Assembly: GCF_021168455.1 (NCBI RefSeq)
Contig: NZ_JAJOZR010000001.1
Span: 372,001-436,000, forward strand
DNA from: Ferranicluibacter quercicola
Lineage (GTDB): Bacteria; Pseudomonadota; Alphaproteobacteria; Rhizobiales; Rhizobiaceae
Reading direction: 5' to 3'
DNA: 64,000 bases
How positions within the stretch are numbered: position 1 is the stretch's first letter; every line of letters starts with the position of its first letter. The translations under genes and the position numbers were made by a program. The notes below the pieces were generated by a model, which had not been told where the DNA came from, searched no databases, and saw nothing but the letters and a program-made list of their open reading frames with translations. This document shows, piece after piece, positions 25,413 to 35,466 of this stretch.

Positions 25413-26459
25413 TTACTTGGAAAAGGCGGCGGTGAGGTCGGCGATTGCCATGTCCATCGCCTGCTTCGCTTCGGGAACGACCTTCGCCATGCCGAAGAAC
25501 TCATGTGTTACCCCGGGGTAGGTTTTCGTTTCGACCTTCACGCCCGCATCTTTCAGCTTCGCGGCATAGGCTTCGCCCTCCGAGCGGAGAGGATCGATCT
25601 GCGCCATGATGAGGGTTGCAGGCGCAACGCCGGCAAGATCCGTCCGTCCGACCAGATTGAGGCGCTTGTCCGAGGTTTCATCCATGGAGGCGAACGCGTT
25701 CTTCACGAACCACTCCATATCGGCCTTGCCGAGCGGCTTGGCGTTGGCATTCTCCGTATAGGACGGCGTGTTCATATCGTTGCCGGCCACGGGATAGACG
25801 AGAAGCTGGTGCACGGGCTGCTTCGTCTTCATGGACTTGGCCATCAGCGCGACATTGGCTGCAAGATTGCCACCGGCGCTCTCGCCTGCGACCGCGATCT
25901 TATCTGCATTGCCGTTCAGCTCATGGATGTTCTCGACGATCCACTGATAGGCCGTCCAGGCATCCTCGTGGGCTGCGGGAAACTTGTGCTCGGGTGCATG
26001 CCGATACTCGACGGATACGACGATGGCGTTCGCTCCGAGCGCCAGGGCGCGTGGTGCGCCATCATAGACGTTGATGTCAGCCACGACCCAGCCGCCGCCG
26101 TGATAGTAGACGACGACGGGAAACGGGCCCTTGCCGCCGGGAATGTAGACGCGCGCAGCAAGTCCGCCGGCCTTTGACGGGATAGCGATGTCACGCGTGG
26201 TGACCTGGGCTTCGGGGTTGGTCGAGAGGCGCTTGTCCCACTGGATAGCACGGGCCGCGTCCGCAGGCGTTGCCTGTGAGCGAGCTTCGGGAACCGAAAG
26301 GGTCGAGAAAGGCTTTGCGTCCAGCGCTGCCAGCTTGTCGAGAACGGCTTGCATCTCCGTGGTGGGTTTCGCCATGTCCTGCGCCAAAGAAGCGGTCGCA
26401 AGGCTGAACGGAACCAAGAGGGCCACGGCAGTCGAAAGGGTTAGGCTTCGTAAGGTCAT
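25413..26459 (-). CDS. Secreted alpha/beta hydrolase of the HSL (GDXG) family
   Basis: The protein has 348 residues with a signal peptide ending near LAQ-D. The HSL oxyanion motif is YYHGGGWV, the nucleophile is in GESAGGN, the Asp in AQIDPLRSEGE and the His in GVTHEFF. It should be a periplasmic or secreted carboxylesterase for short acyl esters. I use the ATG at 26459, eight bases after GGAG; GTG and TTG codons just before are alternatives. Most HSL esterases of bacteria are cytosolic, so the signal peptide is notable. It is followed by the DUF4142 gene. Confidence 0.88.
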   Translation of the reverse strand: MTLRSLTLSTAVALLVPFSLATASLAQDMAKPTTEMQAVLDKLAALDAKPFSTLSVPEARSQATPADAARAIQWDKRLSTNPEAQVTTRDIAIPSKAGGLAARVYIPGGKGPFPVVVYYHGGGWVVADINVYDGAPRALALGANAIVVSVEYRHAPEHKFPAAHEDAWTAYQWIVENIHELNGNADKIAVAGESAGGNLAANVALMAKSMKTKQPVHQLLVYPVAGNDMNTPSYTENANAKPLGKADMEWFVKNAFASMDETSDKRLNLVGRTDLAGVAPATLIMAQIDPLRSEGEAYAAKLKDAGVKVETKTYPGVTHEFFGMAKVVPEAKQAMDMAIADLTAAFSK

Positions 26460-26589
26460 CAACACATCTCCAAGGTTGGTGGCCTGTCAAACTGAGCCTT
26501 CATCGGTTTGTTCCCGAAGAGAAAATTCTCGAATTTCTACAAACTCAAATGAAACTTTCACGGTAGGATTCTCGTCTTTCGACCTTTAT

Positions 26590-26608
26590 GACAAATGTAA
26601 AATTTGTC
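26590..26608. promoter_or_regulatory. Inverted repeat in divergent regulatory region
   Basis: GACAAAT-N5-ATTTGTC is perfectly symmetric and lies between the divergent esterase (starting 26459) and hybrid kinase (starting 26745), in an AT-rich stretch. It may be an operator for either gene; no regulator is adjacent. Confidence 0.4.
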
Positions 26609-26744
26609 TCGCGATGACGAAATCGCCCCCTTCAACGGCCCGCGGGCAGTGGCATTCGGAGACACCTTGCCTATCTGTCTTGTGCCTTGTCAGCACCGCA
26701 CGGGTTCGTGTCTGGACGAGGAACGACGAACGCCAGGGAAGGGC

Positions 26745-28874
26745 ATGATGTTGAACAGAGAAACGACGTCCCTGACGCGCGAAGAGCTTGAGAAGGAGCT
26801 GGCGCTCCTCAGATCGCAGACCGTCGGAGACGATGTGCTGCAGAGTGCGGCGCGGCGGCGGGCGCTGTTCGAGGCCATCGACGACGGCTTCTGCATCATC
26901 GAATTCATCGACGGTCCGAACGGACCGATGAGTGACTATCTTCATGTCGAAGCCAATTCCGGCTACGAGCGCCAGACCGGCATCGCCGATATCGTCGGAA
27001 AGCGCCTGCGGGAGATCGAGCCTGCGAATGCGGATGTGTGGCTGAAGCTCTATGGCGGCGTGCTTCGCACCGGGCAGACGGTCCGGTTCGAGCAGGAATT
27101 CGCGGCCATCGGCCGCCATATCGAGGTGTCCGCCTCGCGCGTCGAGCCGGAGAGCCTTCGTCAGGTCTCCGTACTCTTCCGCGATGTGACCGCGCGCAAG
27201 CAGGCGGAGCAGGCCCTTCGCGAAAGCGAGGCGATCTCGCGCGAGAACATCCAGCGCGTCCAGCTGGCGCTCGCCGCCGGCGCAATCATCGGAACCTGGT
27301 CGTGGCACCTGCCGACGGACCGGTTCACGGTGGATGAAGGTTTCGCGACCGCTTTCGGCTTCGATCCCTCGCTCGGGCGGTCGGGCCTCAGCCTCGCGCA
27401 GGTGGTGGAAACCGTGCATCCCGACGATCAGGCGGGCCTTGCCGCGGCTATCGCTGAAGCTCTGTCGCGCGGAGGGTCCTACGCGCATCAGTACCGGACG
27501 CGGCGCACGGACGGGAAATACTACTGGCTGGAGGCGAACGGGCGGGTCGATCTCGCGCCGGACGGTACGCCTCTCACATTCCCCGGCGTTCTCATCGATA
27601 TCGAGGGCCGGCGTGCCGTGGAGGCCGAACGCGACCGTGCCATCACGGCCCTCCGCGCCCTGACGGAAACGCTGGAACAGCGCGTCGAGCAGCGGACGGC
27701 CGCTCTTCTGCAGGCCGAGGAGGCGCTCCGCCAGGCCCAGAAGATGGAGGCCGTTGGCCAGCTGACCGGCGGTCTGGCGCATGATTTCAACAATATTCTC
27801 GCCGGCATCGGCGGCAGCCTCGACCTGATGCGGACGCGCCTCGCCCAGGGCCGGGTCGGCGATATCGACCGCTACGTCACCGGCGCACAGTCGGCGGTGA
27901 AGCGCGCCGCGGGTCTGACGCAGCGCCTCCTCGCCTTCTCGCGGCGGCAGACGCTCGATCCCAAGACGTCCGACATCAACCGCATCGTTGCGGACATGCA
28001 GGATCTTATCAGCCGCAGCGTCGGCCCGGCGATCGCCATCGAGGCGGTGGCGGCCGGTGGGCTCTGGAAGACGTTCGTGGATGTCGGACAGTTGGAAAAC
28101 GCGCTCCTGAACCTCTGCATCAATGCCCGCGACGCGATGCCCGACGGCGGCAAACTGACGATCGAGAGCGGAAATCGCTGGCTCGACGAGCGCGCTGCCA
28201 AGGAGCGCGGTCTCGCGCCCGGTCAATACGTGTCGCTCTGTGTCAGCGATACCGGCACGGGCATGTCGCCGGACGTCATCGCCCGCGCGTTCGATCCCTT
28301 CTTCACGACGAAACCGATCGGCCAGGGAACTGGGCTGGGCCTGTCGATGGTCTACGGCTTTGCCGGACAATCAGGTGGTGCCGTCCGCATCTATTCCGAA
28401 CTCGGCAAGGGCACGATGATCTGCATCTACCTGCCCCGCCACGTCGGCGACGACGAAAGCGACGAGGCGCCGGCCGAATCGACCCCGTCCGTGTCTGCGA
28501 CCGACCGCAACACGATCCTCGTCGTCGACGACGAGCCGCTGGTCCGCATGGTCGCCGTCGAGATTTTGGAGGAACTCGGCCATGCCGTGCTGGAGGCGGA
28601 GGACGGCCCAACGGCGCTGAAGATCCTCACCAGCCGCCCGGACGTCGAGCTGCTGATCACCGATGTGGGCCTGCCGAACGGCATGAACGGGCGGCAGCTG
28701 GCGGACGCCATTCGCACCCAGCGCCCGGACCTCAACGTTCTCTTCATCACCGGCTATGCCGAGAATGCCGTGCTCAACCATGGCCATCTGGAGCCCGGCA
28801 TGCAGGTCATCACCAAGCCCTTCGAGGCCGATGCCTTCGCCCGACGGGTGAGCGATCTGATCACCGCGCGCTGA
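26745..28874 (+). CDS. Hybrid sensor histidine kinase (PAS-PAS-HisKA-HATPase-REC)
   Basis: The protein has 709 residues: two PAS domains (~40-160 and ~180-300), a short coiled coil, a HisKA domain with H346 in TGGLAHDFNNIL, a HATPase domain with DTGTGM and GTGLGLSMVYGF, and a C-terminal receiver with DDEP and phosphoacceptor D640 (ITDVGLP). It lacks membrane segments, so it senses a cytoplasmic signal. The ATG at 26745 follows GGGAAGGG. Similar kinases pass phosphate to a separate Hpt protein or act through their own receiver; no partner is adjacent. Confidence 0.92.
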   Translation: MMLNRETTSLTREELEKELALLRSQTVGDDVLQSAARRRALFEAIDDGFCIIEFIDGPNGPMSDYLHVEANSGYERQTGIADIVGKRLREIEPANADVWLKLYGGVLRTGQTVRFEQEFAAIGRHIEVSASRVEPESLRQVSVLFRDVTARKQAEQALRESEAISRENIQRVQLALAAGAIIGTWSWHLPTDRFTVDEGFATAFGFDPSLGRSGLSLAQVVETVHPDDQAGLAAAIAEALSRGGSYAHQYRTRRTDGKYYWLEANGRVDLAPDGTPLTFPGVLIDIEGRRAVEAERDRAITALRALTETLEQRVEQRTAALLQAEEALRQAQKMEAVGQLTGGLAHDFNNILAGIGGSLDLMRTRLAQGRVGDIDRYVTGAQSAVKRAAGLTQRLLAFSRRQTLDPKTSDINRIVADMQDLISRSVGPAIAIEAVAAGGLWKTFVDVGQLENALLNLCINARDAMPDGGKLTIESGNRWLDERAAKERGLAPGQYVSLCVSDTGTGMSPDVIARAFDPFFTTKPIGQGTGLGLSMVYGFAGQSGGAVRIYSELGKGTMICIYLPRHVGDDESDEAPAESTPSVSATDRNTILVVDDEPLVRMVAVEILEELGHAVLEAEDGPTALKILTSRPDVELLITDVGLPNGMNGRQLADAIRTQRPDLNVLFITGYAENAVLNHGHLEPGMQVITKPFEADAFARRVSDLITAR

Positions 28875-28899
28875 ACAGCGAAGCGGGCGCCGGGTGTCG

Positions 28900-29661
28900 T
28901 CAGTTGAGGATGCGGGACAACTCCCGACGCACCTGCAGAAGCGGCTCCAGGAACGTCCGGATGACGGTGTCCATCGCCTCCGACGATGCGGGAAAGCCGG
29001 TGTTCAGCGCCGCGACCACCTGCCCGCGGGCGTTGACGATCGGGACGGCGACTGATCGGAGGCCCAGTTCCACCTCCTCGCTGACCGCGGCATATCCCTG
29101 CCCGCGAACCATGGCCAGTTCGGCCATCAGCCTCTCGATATCGATCGTCGTCTGAGGCGTCCGCTGGACGAGCGGGGCAGCCCTCAGAAGGCGTCGCGCC
29201 ACCTCTTCCGGGAGGGCCGCCAGCAGCACGCGCCCCATGGAGGTGCAATAGGCCGGCAGGCGCGAGCCCGGCATGAGAGCGATCGACATCACCTTCCGCT
29301 GCGCCGCCCGTGCGACGTAAACGATCTCGCTCTCATCGAGGATGGCGACCGAGGTGCTCTGACCGATCGTTTCGGACAGGTCGTCCAGCCAAGGCTGGAC
29401 GATGCGGGGCAGCGGCATGGTCGCGAGACAACCTGTCCCGAGCCGGAGGACGCGCGGCGTCACCGTGAAGAACTTGCCGTCATAGGCGCAATAGCCGTGT
29501 TCCGCGAGCGTCAGCAGGCAGCGCCGCGTCGTCGCCCGGTCAAGGCCGGCGATCGCGGCCGCTTCGGAGATGCTCAGGCGCGGGGTATCCACCGTAAAGG
29601 CCTCGATCACCCGCAATCCCTTGGCCAGCCCACCCATCATGTCGCTCGGCTTCGTGTCCAT
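28900..29661 (-). CDS. pcaR: IclR-family regulator of pcaIJF (PcaR)
   Basis: The protein has 253 residues: an IclR winged helix (LSISEAAAIAGLDRATTRRCLLTL) and an effector domain with GSRLPAYCTSMGRVLLA and ELGLRSVAVPI. The length and sequence fit the PcaR/PobR/PcaU branch. Divergence from pcaIJF identifies it as PcaR, an activator that responds to beta-ketoadipate in related bacteria. The ATG at 29661 is chosen for the GAGGG upstream and the usual PcaR start; a frame 16 codons longer would cover the operator. Confidence 0.88.
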   Translation of the reverse strand: MDTKPSDMMGGLAKGLRVIEAFTVDTPRLSISEAAAIAGLDRATTRRCLLTLAEHGYCAYDGKFFTVTPRVLRLGTGCLATMPLPRIVQPWLDDLSETIGQSTSVAILDESEIVYVARAAQRKVMSIALMPGSRLPAYCTSMGRVLLAALPEEVARRLLRAAPLVQRTPQTTIDIERLMAELAMVRGQGYAAVSEEVELGLRSVAVPIVNARGQVVAALNTGFPASSEAMDTVIRTFLEPLLQVRRELSRILN

Positions 29662-29676
29662 CAAACGCCCTCGAAT

Positions 29677-29709
29677 GTGCGATATCGCAACAAATACACC
29701 ATATCGCAC
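29677..29709. promoter_or_regulatory. Candidate PcaR binding region
   Basis: Three copies of the half-site TGCGATAT occur: TGCGATATCGCA (29678-29689) is a perfect 12-bp palindrome and the inverted half-site ATATCGCAC follows at 29701-29709. They lie just upstream of pcaR and 84-116 bases before pcaI, as expected for a divergent IclR-type operator with multiple repeats. Confidence 0.6.
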
Positions 29710-29792
29710 AATAGCATTGCCGTCGAGAACCGCTCGCGTTACCGTTTTCGCAAGATCAGCCTCTCCAAGGCGCGTTTTCAGCGGAGGATACA

Positions 29793-30500
29793 GTGGACAA
29801 GACGGTCACCAGCACGGCCGACGCCGTGAAGGACATCGGCGACGGCGCCACCGTCATGATCGGCGGTTTCGGCGGTTCCGGCGCGCCGATCGAACTCATT
29901 CATGCGCTGATCGACAAGCGCCCGACGGGGCTGACGGTCATCAACAACAATGCCGGCAACGGCCGCATCGGCATCGCCGCCATGATCGACGCCGGCATGG
30001 TGCGCAAGATGATCTGCTCGTTTCCCCGCTCGTCCGATCCGCGCGCCTTCACCGACCGCTATCTCGCCGGCGAGATCGAACTGGAACTGGTTCCCCAAGG
30101 CACGCTTGCCGAGCGCATTCGCGCCGGAGGGGCCGGCATTCCCGCGTTCTACACGCCGACGGCCTTTGGCACGGACCTCGCCGAGGGCAAGCCGATCGCC
30201 GAATTCGACGGCCGTTCCTACGTGCAGGAGCGCTGGCTGAAGGCGGACTTCGCCATCGTCAAGGCGCATCTGGGCGATCGCCACGGCAACCTCACCTACA
30301 ACAAGGCCGGCCGCAACTTCAATCCGCTGATGTGCATGGCGGCGGCGACCACGATCGCCCAGGTTTCCCGGATCGGGGCGCCGGGCGAGATCGATCCGGA
30401 GCATGTCGTCACGCCCGGCATTTTCGTCAATCGCCTTGTCGAGGTCGCCCATCCACAACAGGAAGAAGAGCTCATCCGAGCCGGAGTATCCTACGCATGA
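29793..30500 (+). CDS. pcaI: 3-oxoadipate CoA-transferase subunit A
   Basis: The protein has 235 residues and starts with GTG, seven bases after GGAGG. It has the SCOT alpha-subunit features: the glycine-rich GDGATVMIGGFGGSGAP and the segment LTVINNNAGNGRIG. With PcaJ it transfers CoA from succinyl-CoA to beta-ketoadipate, the penultimate step of protocatechuate degradation. It overlaps pcaJ by four bases (ATGA), consistent with a 1:1 complex. Confidence 0.93.
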   Translation: MDKTVTSTADAVKDIGDGATVMIGGFGGSGAPIELIHALIDKRPTGLTVINNNAGNGRIGIAAMIDAGMVRKMICSFPRSSDPRAFTDRYLAGEIELELVPQGTLAERIRAGGAGIPAFYTPTAFGTDLAEGKPIAEFDGRSYVQERWLKADFAIVKAHLGDRHGNLTYNKAGRNFNPLMCMAAATTIAQVSRIGAPGEIDPEHVVTPGIFVNRLVEVAHPQQEEELIRAGVSYA

Positions 30501-31186
30501 GCACCGGTACGATGACGGACATCAAGCTTTCCAACGCCCAGATCGCCTGGCGGGCGGCGCAGGACATCGAAGACGGTGCCTATGTCAATCTCGGCATCGG
30601 CTTCCCGGAAATGGTAGCGCGCTACCAGCCGCCCGGCCGCCGGGCGATCTTCCACACCGAAAACGGCATTCTCGATTTCGGCGAGCCCCCGGCCGCGGGC
30701 GAGGAAGACTGGGACCTGATCAATGCCGGCAAGCGTGCCGTGACCCTCAACCCCGGCGCCGCGTTCTTCCACCATGCCGACAGCTTCGCCATGGTGCGCG
30801 GCGGACACCTCGATGTCGCCATTCTCGGTGCCTATCAGGTGGCCCAGACGGGCGATCTCGCCAACTGGCGGGTCGGCTCGAAGGGTGTACCCGCCGTCGG
30901 CGGGGCCATGGATCTGGTGCACGGCGCAAAACAGGTCTTCGTGATCACCGAGCATGTGACGAAGGACGGCAAGCCGAAACTGGTCGAGGCCTGCACCTTC
31001 CCCTTGACCGGCGTCGCCTGCATCACGCGGGTCTATACCAGCCATGCCGTCATCGACATCACCGACGGTCGCTTCGTCGTGCGCGAAAAGCTCGCAGCCG
31101 TGTCGATGGACGATCTGCAGGCCATGACCGGCGCGCCGCTGCATGTCGCAGCGCCGGTCGTGGATCTCCTCGTGCCCGAACTTTAA
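30497..31186 (+). CDS. pcaJ: 3-oxoadipate CoA-transferase subunit B
   Basis: The protein has 229 residues (224 if it begins at the next ATG). It has the SCOT beta-subunit features: YVNLGIGFPEMVA and the catalytic glutamate in HTENGILDFGEPP, then HHADSFAMVRGGHLDVAILG. It completes the CoA-transferase with PcaI. The gene is followed after 12 bases by pcaF. Confidence 0.93.
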   Translation: MSTGTMTDIKLSNAQIAWRAAQDIEDGAYVNLGIGFPEMVARYQPPGRRAIFHTENGILDFGEPPAAGEEDWDLINAGKRAVTLNPGAAFFHHADSFAMVRGGHLDVAILGAYQVAQTGDLANWRVGSKGVPAVGGAMDLVHGAKQVFVITEHVTKDGKPKLVEACTFPLTGVACITRVYTSHAVIDITDGRFVVREKLAAVSMDDLQAMTGAPLHVAAPVVDLLVPEL

Positions 31187-31198
31187 GGAAACTGAGCC

Positions 31199-32404
<1,206 letters not shown>

Positions 32405-32541
32405 AAGCGAAGGTCACGCGACCGCGTCGGCGCGTCGGTCCGCTCATGGTGTCCGAAATCGGACGCCGGTTTCCGCCGGTATCATCGGCTCTTCAAAAAG
32501 CGCTTTCGAGGACTATCTTCGCGAGCGATCGTTGATGGAGA

Positions 32542-33147
32542 GTGACGGATGTCGGGGAGTTCAGGCGGCGTGTCGAGGTTCGGATCGGACGTCCGTTGGA
32601 AGCGCTGATCTCGGAATACGGCATCTGGGCCGTTCTGATCGGGGCCGGCGCCGAGGGTGAAGCGGTCGCCTTTCTCGGCGGCGTGCTCGCGCATCGCGGT
32701 CTTCTCGTCTATTGGCAGGTGGCCGCCGCGGCCGCGCTTGGTTCCTTCCTGGCAGACCAGTTCTTCTTTTTCATCGGCCGGCATGCCGCGCGCTTCCGCT
32801 TCGTGGAGCGGCTGGAGGCGACGACGGCGATGCGCCGCGCGACCGGTCTGCTGGAGCGCTACCCTGTCGGCTTTATCCTCTCTTTCCGCTTCATCTACGG
32901 CATGCGCATCATCAGCCCGCTGCTGATCAGCCGCACCAGCATCTCCGCCGTCCGCTTCCTCGTGCTGAACGGTCTTGCCGCCGCCCTCTGGGGAACGGCC
33001 ATCACGGCCATCGGCTTCCTGTTCGGCAATGCTGTGGAAGTGCTGTTCGGCCATCTGCGCCTTCACATTCACCTTCTTATCGCGCTTGCGGCGCTCGTGG
33101 CCGGCATCGCCGCGACCGCGATGGTCGCGCGTGCCCGATACCGATAG
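32542..33147 (+). CDS. DedA/SNARE-associated family membrane protein
   Basis: The protein has 201 residues and about five hydrophobic stretches. DedA features are AFLGGVLAHRG, GSFLADQFFFFIGRHAA and the conserved RFIYGMRIISPLL. DedA proteins are inner-membrane proteins implicated in lipid scrambling, envelope stress and proton-linked transport. The GTG at 32542 is the first codon and its ribosome-binding site is poor, so the start is uncertain. No partner is obvious. Confidence 0.8.
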   Translation: MTDVGEFRRRVEVRIGRPLEALISEYGIWAVLIGAGAEGEAVAFLGGVLAHRGLLVYWQVAAAAALGSFLADQFFFFIGRHAARFRFVERLEATTAMRRATGLLERYPVGFILSFRFIYGMRIISPLLISRTSISAVRFLVLNGLAAALWGTAITAIGFLFGNAVEVLFGHLRLHIHLLIALAALVAGIAATAMVARARYR

Positions 33148-33206
33148 CGTCCCGCCTCGCTTTCCCACGACCGACCAACCCCACGCGCGCCGACCGGAAA
33201 CAGATC

Positions 33207-34715
33207 ATGCCCGAACGCCTTAAAGCGCCGCCCCTCGACCGCGCCACCCTGCAGGTTCTTTTCGACGGCCTCAGCGAGGGTGTGATCTTCCTGGACGGGA
33301 AGGGGCGGATCGCCTGGGCCAATGCGGCAGCCCTTGCGATGCACCGCGTCGAGGCGATCGGCGATCTCGGCGGCGACGCGAAGGGGTATCGACGGGCCTT
33401 CACGTTGCGCTATCGCAACAACCACCCGCTGGAGGAAGGCCAGTATCCGATCGAGCGTCTCCTGGCGGGCGAGACGGTCGAGGACGTCACGGTCGAGATC
33501 TCGCCGGCGACGGACCTCGATCTGGTCTGGGTACACACGAACCGGAGCATGGCGATCTCCGGCGATGACGAGGGCGATGCGGTGCTGGCGCTGGTCATCC
33601 GCGACGAGACGCCCCGCTTCGAGGCCGAGGAGCGATTCGAGCGCTCCTTCAACGCCAACCCCGCACCCGGCCTCATCTGCCGGCTGGACGATCACCGGTT
33701 CATCCGCGTCAATCAGGGGTTCCTCGAGATGACCGGTTTCATGAAGGAAGACATCATCGGCCGGACGGTGGAGGCGATCGGGCTGTTTTCCAATTGCGAG
33801 AGCGGCGAGGATGCACTGGCAAAGCTGGTCGAGGGCCGCGTCATCCGGCATCGCGAGGCGCTGGTTCCGTTGCCGGCCGGCGGCGACCGCCTGGTGATCG
33901 TGGCGGGAGAGCCGATCGCCGTGGTGGAGGAGCCCTGCATGCTCTTCACCTTCGCCGATCTGGATGCACGCCGCAAAGCGCAAAATGCCCTGCGGCAGAG
34001 CGAGGAGCGATTCTCGAAGTCCTTCCGCCTTTCGCCGGCGCCCGCGGCCATCTCGCGGCTGGACGATTTCGTCTTCACCGAGGCGAACGACGCCTTCCTG
34101 CAGATCTCCGGCTACGGCCTGACGGATGTCGTCGGCCGGACGGCGGGCGAGTTGCGTCTGTGGGACGACGTCGCGGCGCGCTGGGACATCGAGCAGAAGC
34201 TGCGCGACAACACGTTCGTGCGCAACGAGCCGATGCGCATGAAGCAGAAGGATGGCAGCTTTGCCGAATGCCTGGTCTCGGCGGAGCGCGTCGAGATCAA
34301 CGACGAACAATGCGTCATCTGGGCCCTGCAGGACGTGACCGAGCGTCGGCGGAGCGAGGCGCAGCTGGTGGAGGCGATCGAGAGCGTGATGGCCGACACG
34401 TCGTGGCTCAGCCGCTCGATCGTCGATCGCCTTGCGACGCTGAAACAGACCTCGACGGCGGCGCCGACGGCGCAGCTTGTCGCCCTGAGCGACCGGGAAC
34501 GCGAAATCCTTGGCCTCATCTGCAGCGGGCAGAGCGATGCCGAGATGAGCGACACCCTGCATCTCTCCAAGAACACGATCCGCAACCACATCGCATCGCT
34601 CTACGGAAAGATCGGCGTCAACCGCCGCGCCGCCGCGGTCATCTGGGCGCGGGAGCGCGGCTTCACCGGACTGCCGGATGCCAAGCTGAGCAAGCGGCCG
34701 GGACGACAAAAATAG
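33207..34715 (+). CDS. Triple-PAS LuxR-type transcriptional regulator
   Basis: The protein has 502 residues: three PAS domains (~15-130, ~138-250, ~265-385), a linker helix, and a C-terminal LuxR/GerE helix-turn-helix (LSDREREILGLICSGQSDAEM, then LHLSKNTIRNHIASLYGKIGV). It has neither kinase nor receiver, so the PAS region probably senses a ligand or redox state directly. The ATG at 33207 follows GGAAA. It is upstream of the csbD/BON/DUF992 group, which it might control, though nothing in the sequence proves this. Confidence 0.88.
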   Translation: MPERLKAPPLDRATLQVLFDGLSEGVIFLDGKGRIAWANAAALAMHRVEAIGDLGGDAKGYRRAFTLRYRNNHPLEEGQYPIERLLAGETVEDVTVEISPATDLDLVWVHTNRSMAISGDDEGDAVLALVIRDETPRFEAEERFERSFNANPAPGLICRLDDHRFIRVNQGFLEMTGFMKEDIIGRTVEAIGLFSNCESGEDALAKLVEGRVIRHREALVPLPAGGDRLVIVAGEPIAVVEEPCMLFTFADLDARRKAQNALRQSEERFSKSFRLSPAPAAISRLDDFVFTEANDAFLQISGYGLTDVVGRTAGELRLWDDVAARWDIEQKLRDNTFVRNEPMRMKQKDGSFAECLVSAERVEINDEQCVIWALQDVTERRRSEAQLVEAIESVMADTSWLSRSIVDRLATLKQTSTAAPTAQLVALSDREREILGLICSGQSDAEMSDTLHLSKNTIRNHIASLYGKIGVNRRAAAVIWARERGFTGLPDAKLSKRPGRQK

Positions 34716-34875
34716 CAAAAATTCTTCGGCGACCTGAAAAAAGGTCCATTGCTACTAGGCCGACTGGTATTTCCCAATCTGAAATCGTCCATCCGACCCG
34801 CCTATCTCCCGTCTCATGACAGCGAGATCGTCGCTGCCATCTGAACCTGAACATCAGTTGTCAAGGAGAACCAGG

Positions 34876-35055
34876 ATGGACAAGAACCGTATCGAAGGCG
34901 GAGCCAAGGAAGTGAAGGGAACCGTCAAGGAGGCCGTCGGCAAGCTCGTCGGCAACGAGCGCCTCGAAGCCGAAGGCAAGATCGACAAGGCGGAGGGCGA
35001 GGCGCAGAGCACGCTCGGCAAAGCCAAGGATGCCGTCAAGGGCGCCCTGAAATAG
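34876..35055 (+). CDS. CsbD-family stress protein
   Basis: The protein has 59 residues and is a typical CsbD protein: MDKNRIEGGAKEVKGTVKEA, then a hydrophilic helical repeat of Lys, Glu, Ala and Gly. CsbD-like proteins are induced by general stress; their role is unknown. AAGGAG stands upstream. A long stem-loop follows 13 bases after the stop. Confidence 0.92.
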   Translation: MDKNRIEGGAKEVKGTVKEAVGKLVGNERLEAEGKIDKAEGEAQSTLGKAKDAVKGALK

Positions 35056-35068
35056 GCTGATGCGGTGG

Positions 35069-35094
35069 CCGGCTCTCCACGACTGGAGAGCCGG
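35069..35094 (+). terminator. 11-bp hairpin after csbD
   Basis: CCGGCTCTCCA and its complement form an 11-bp perfect stem with a CGAC loop, and no T run. It ends 12 bases before the preferred start of the BON gene, so it may terminate, stabilise or reduce translation of the next gene. Confidence 0.55.
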
Positions 35095-35106
35095 TGCGGA
35101 GCTGGA

Positions 35107-35406
35107 ATGATCCCCTTGAGCGCGCGACCCAAAGGCAGAGCCATCATGTTGTTTCCCGTTCTTTCGAGCACGGCCCTCACCCCGGACATGGCATCGACCC
35201 AAGCGACGATCGCTTGCGTTCTGGCCTACACCTACGGGCTGGAGGACTGCCGGATTGCGGTCGAGGTCACCGAGGAGCGCGTCCTGCTTTCCGGTACGGC
35301 CCCGAGCCGCGAGGCGATCGACATGGCCATCGGCATCGCCGCCGACCTCTCCTCACGCCGCGTCATCAGCGACGTCGAGATCGTTCCGCCCGCCGCACCA
35401 TGCTGA
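35107..35406 (+). CDS. Small BON-domain protein
   Basis: The protein has 99 residues from the ATG at 35107 (GGAG five bases upstream) or 86 from the ATG at 35146. The body is a single BON domain: YGLEDCRIAVEVTEERVLLSG, then APSREAIDMAIGIAADLSSRRVISDV. BON domains bind membranes or phospholipids and occur in stress proteins. No clear signal peptide is present, so a cytoplasmic location is likely. Confidence 0.7.
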   Translation: MIPLSARPKGRAIMLFPVLSSTALTPDMASTQATIACVLAYTYGLEDCRIAVEVTEERVLLSGTAPSREAIDMAIGIAADLSSRRVISDVEIVPPAAPC

Positions 35407-35466
35407 ACCGGCGCGTTTTGCGCCCGGACATCACATCGAAGACCAGAATCCCTATCGGAGTATTTT

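Noticed and set aside
26586..28370. 594-codon minus-strand frame opposite the hybrid histidine kinase
   Set aside because: The kinase on the other strand has complete motifs, and the antisense translation has none.
30490..30515. Possible frameshift or pcaI-pcaJ fusion
   Set aside because: The overlap is a simple ATGA coupling of two full-length subunits; each keeps its own conserved ends.
32451..32464. Small GTCCGA-AA-TCGGAC hairpin after pcaF
   Set aside because: Only a 6-bp stem with a 2-base loop and no T run; too weak to call a terminator.
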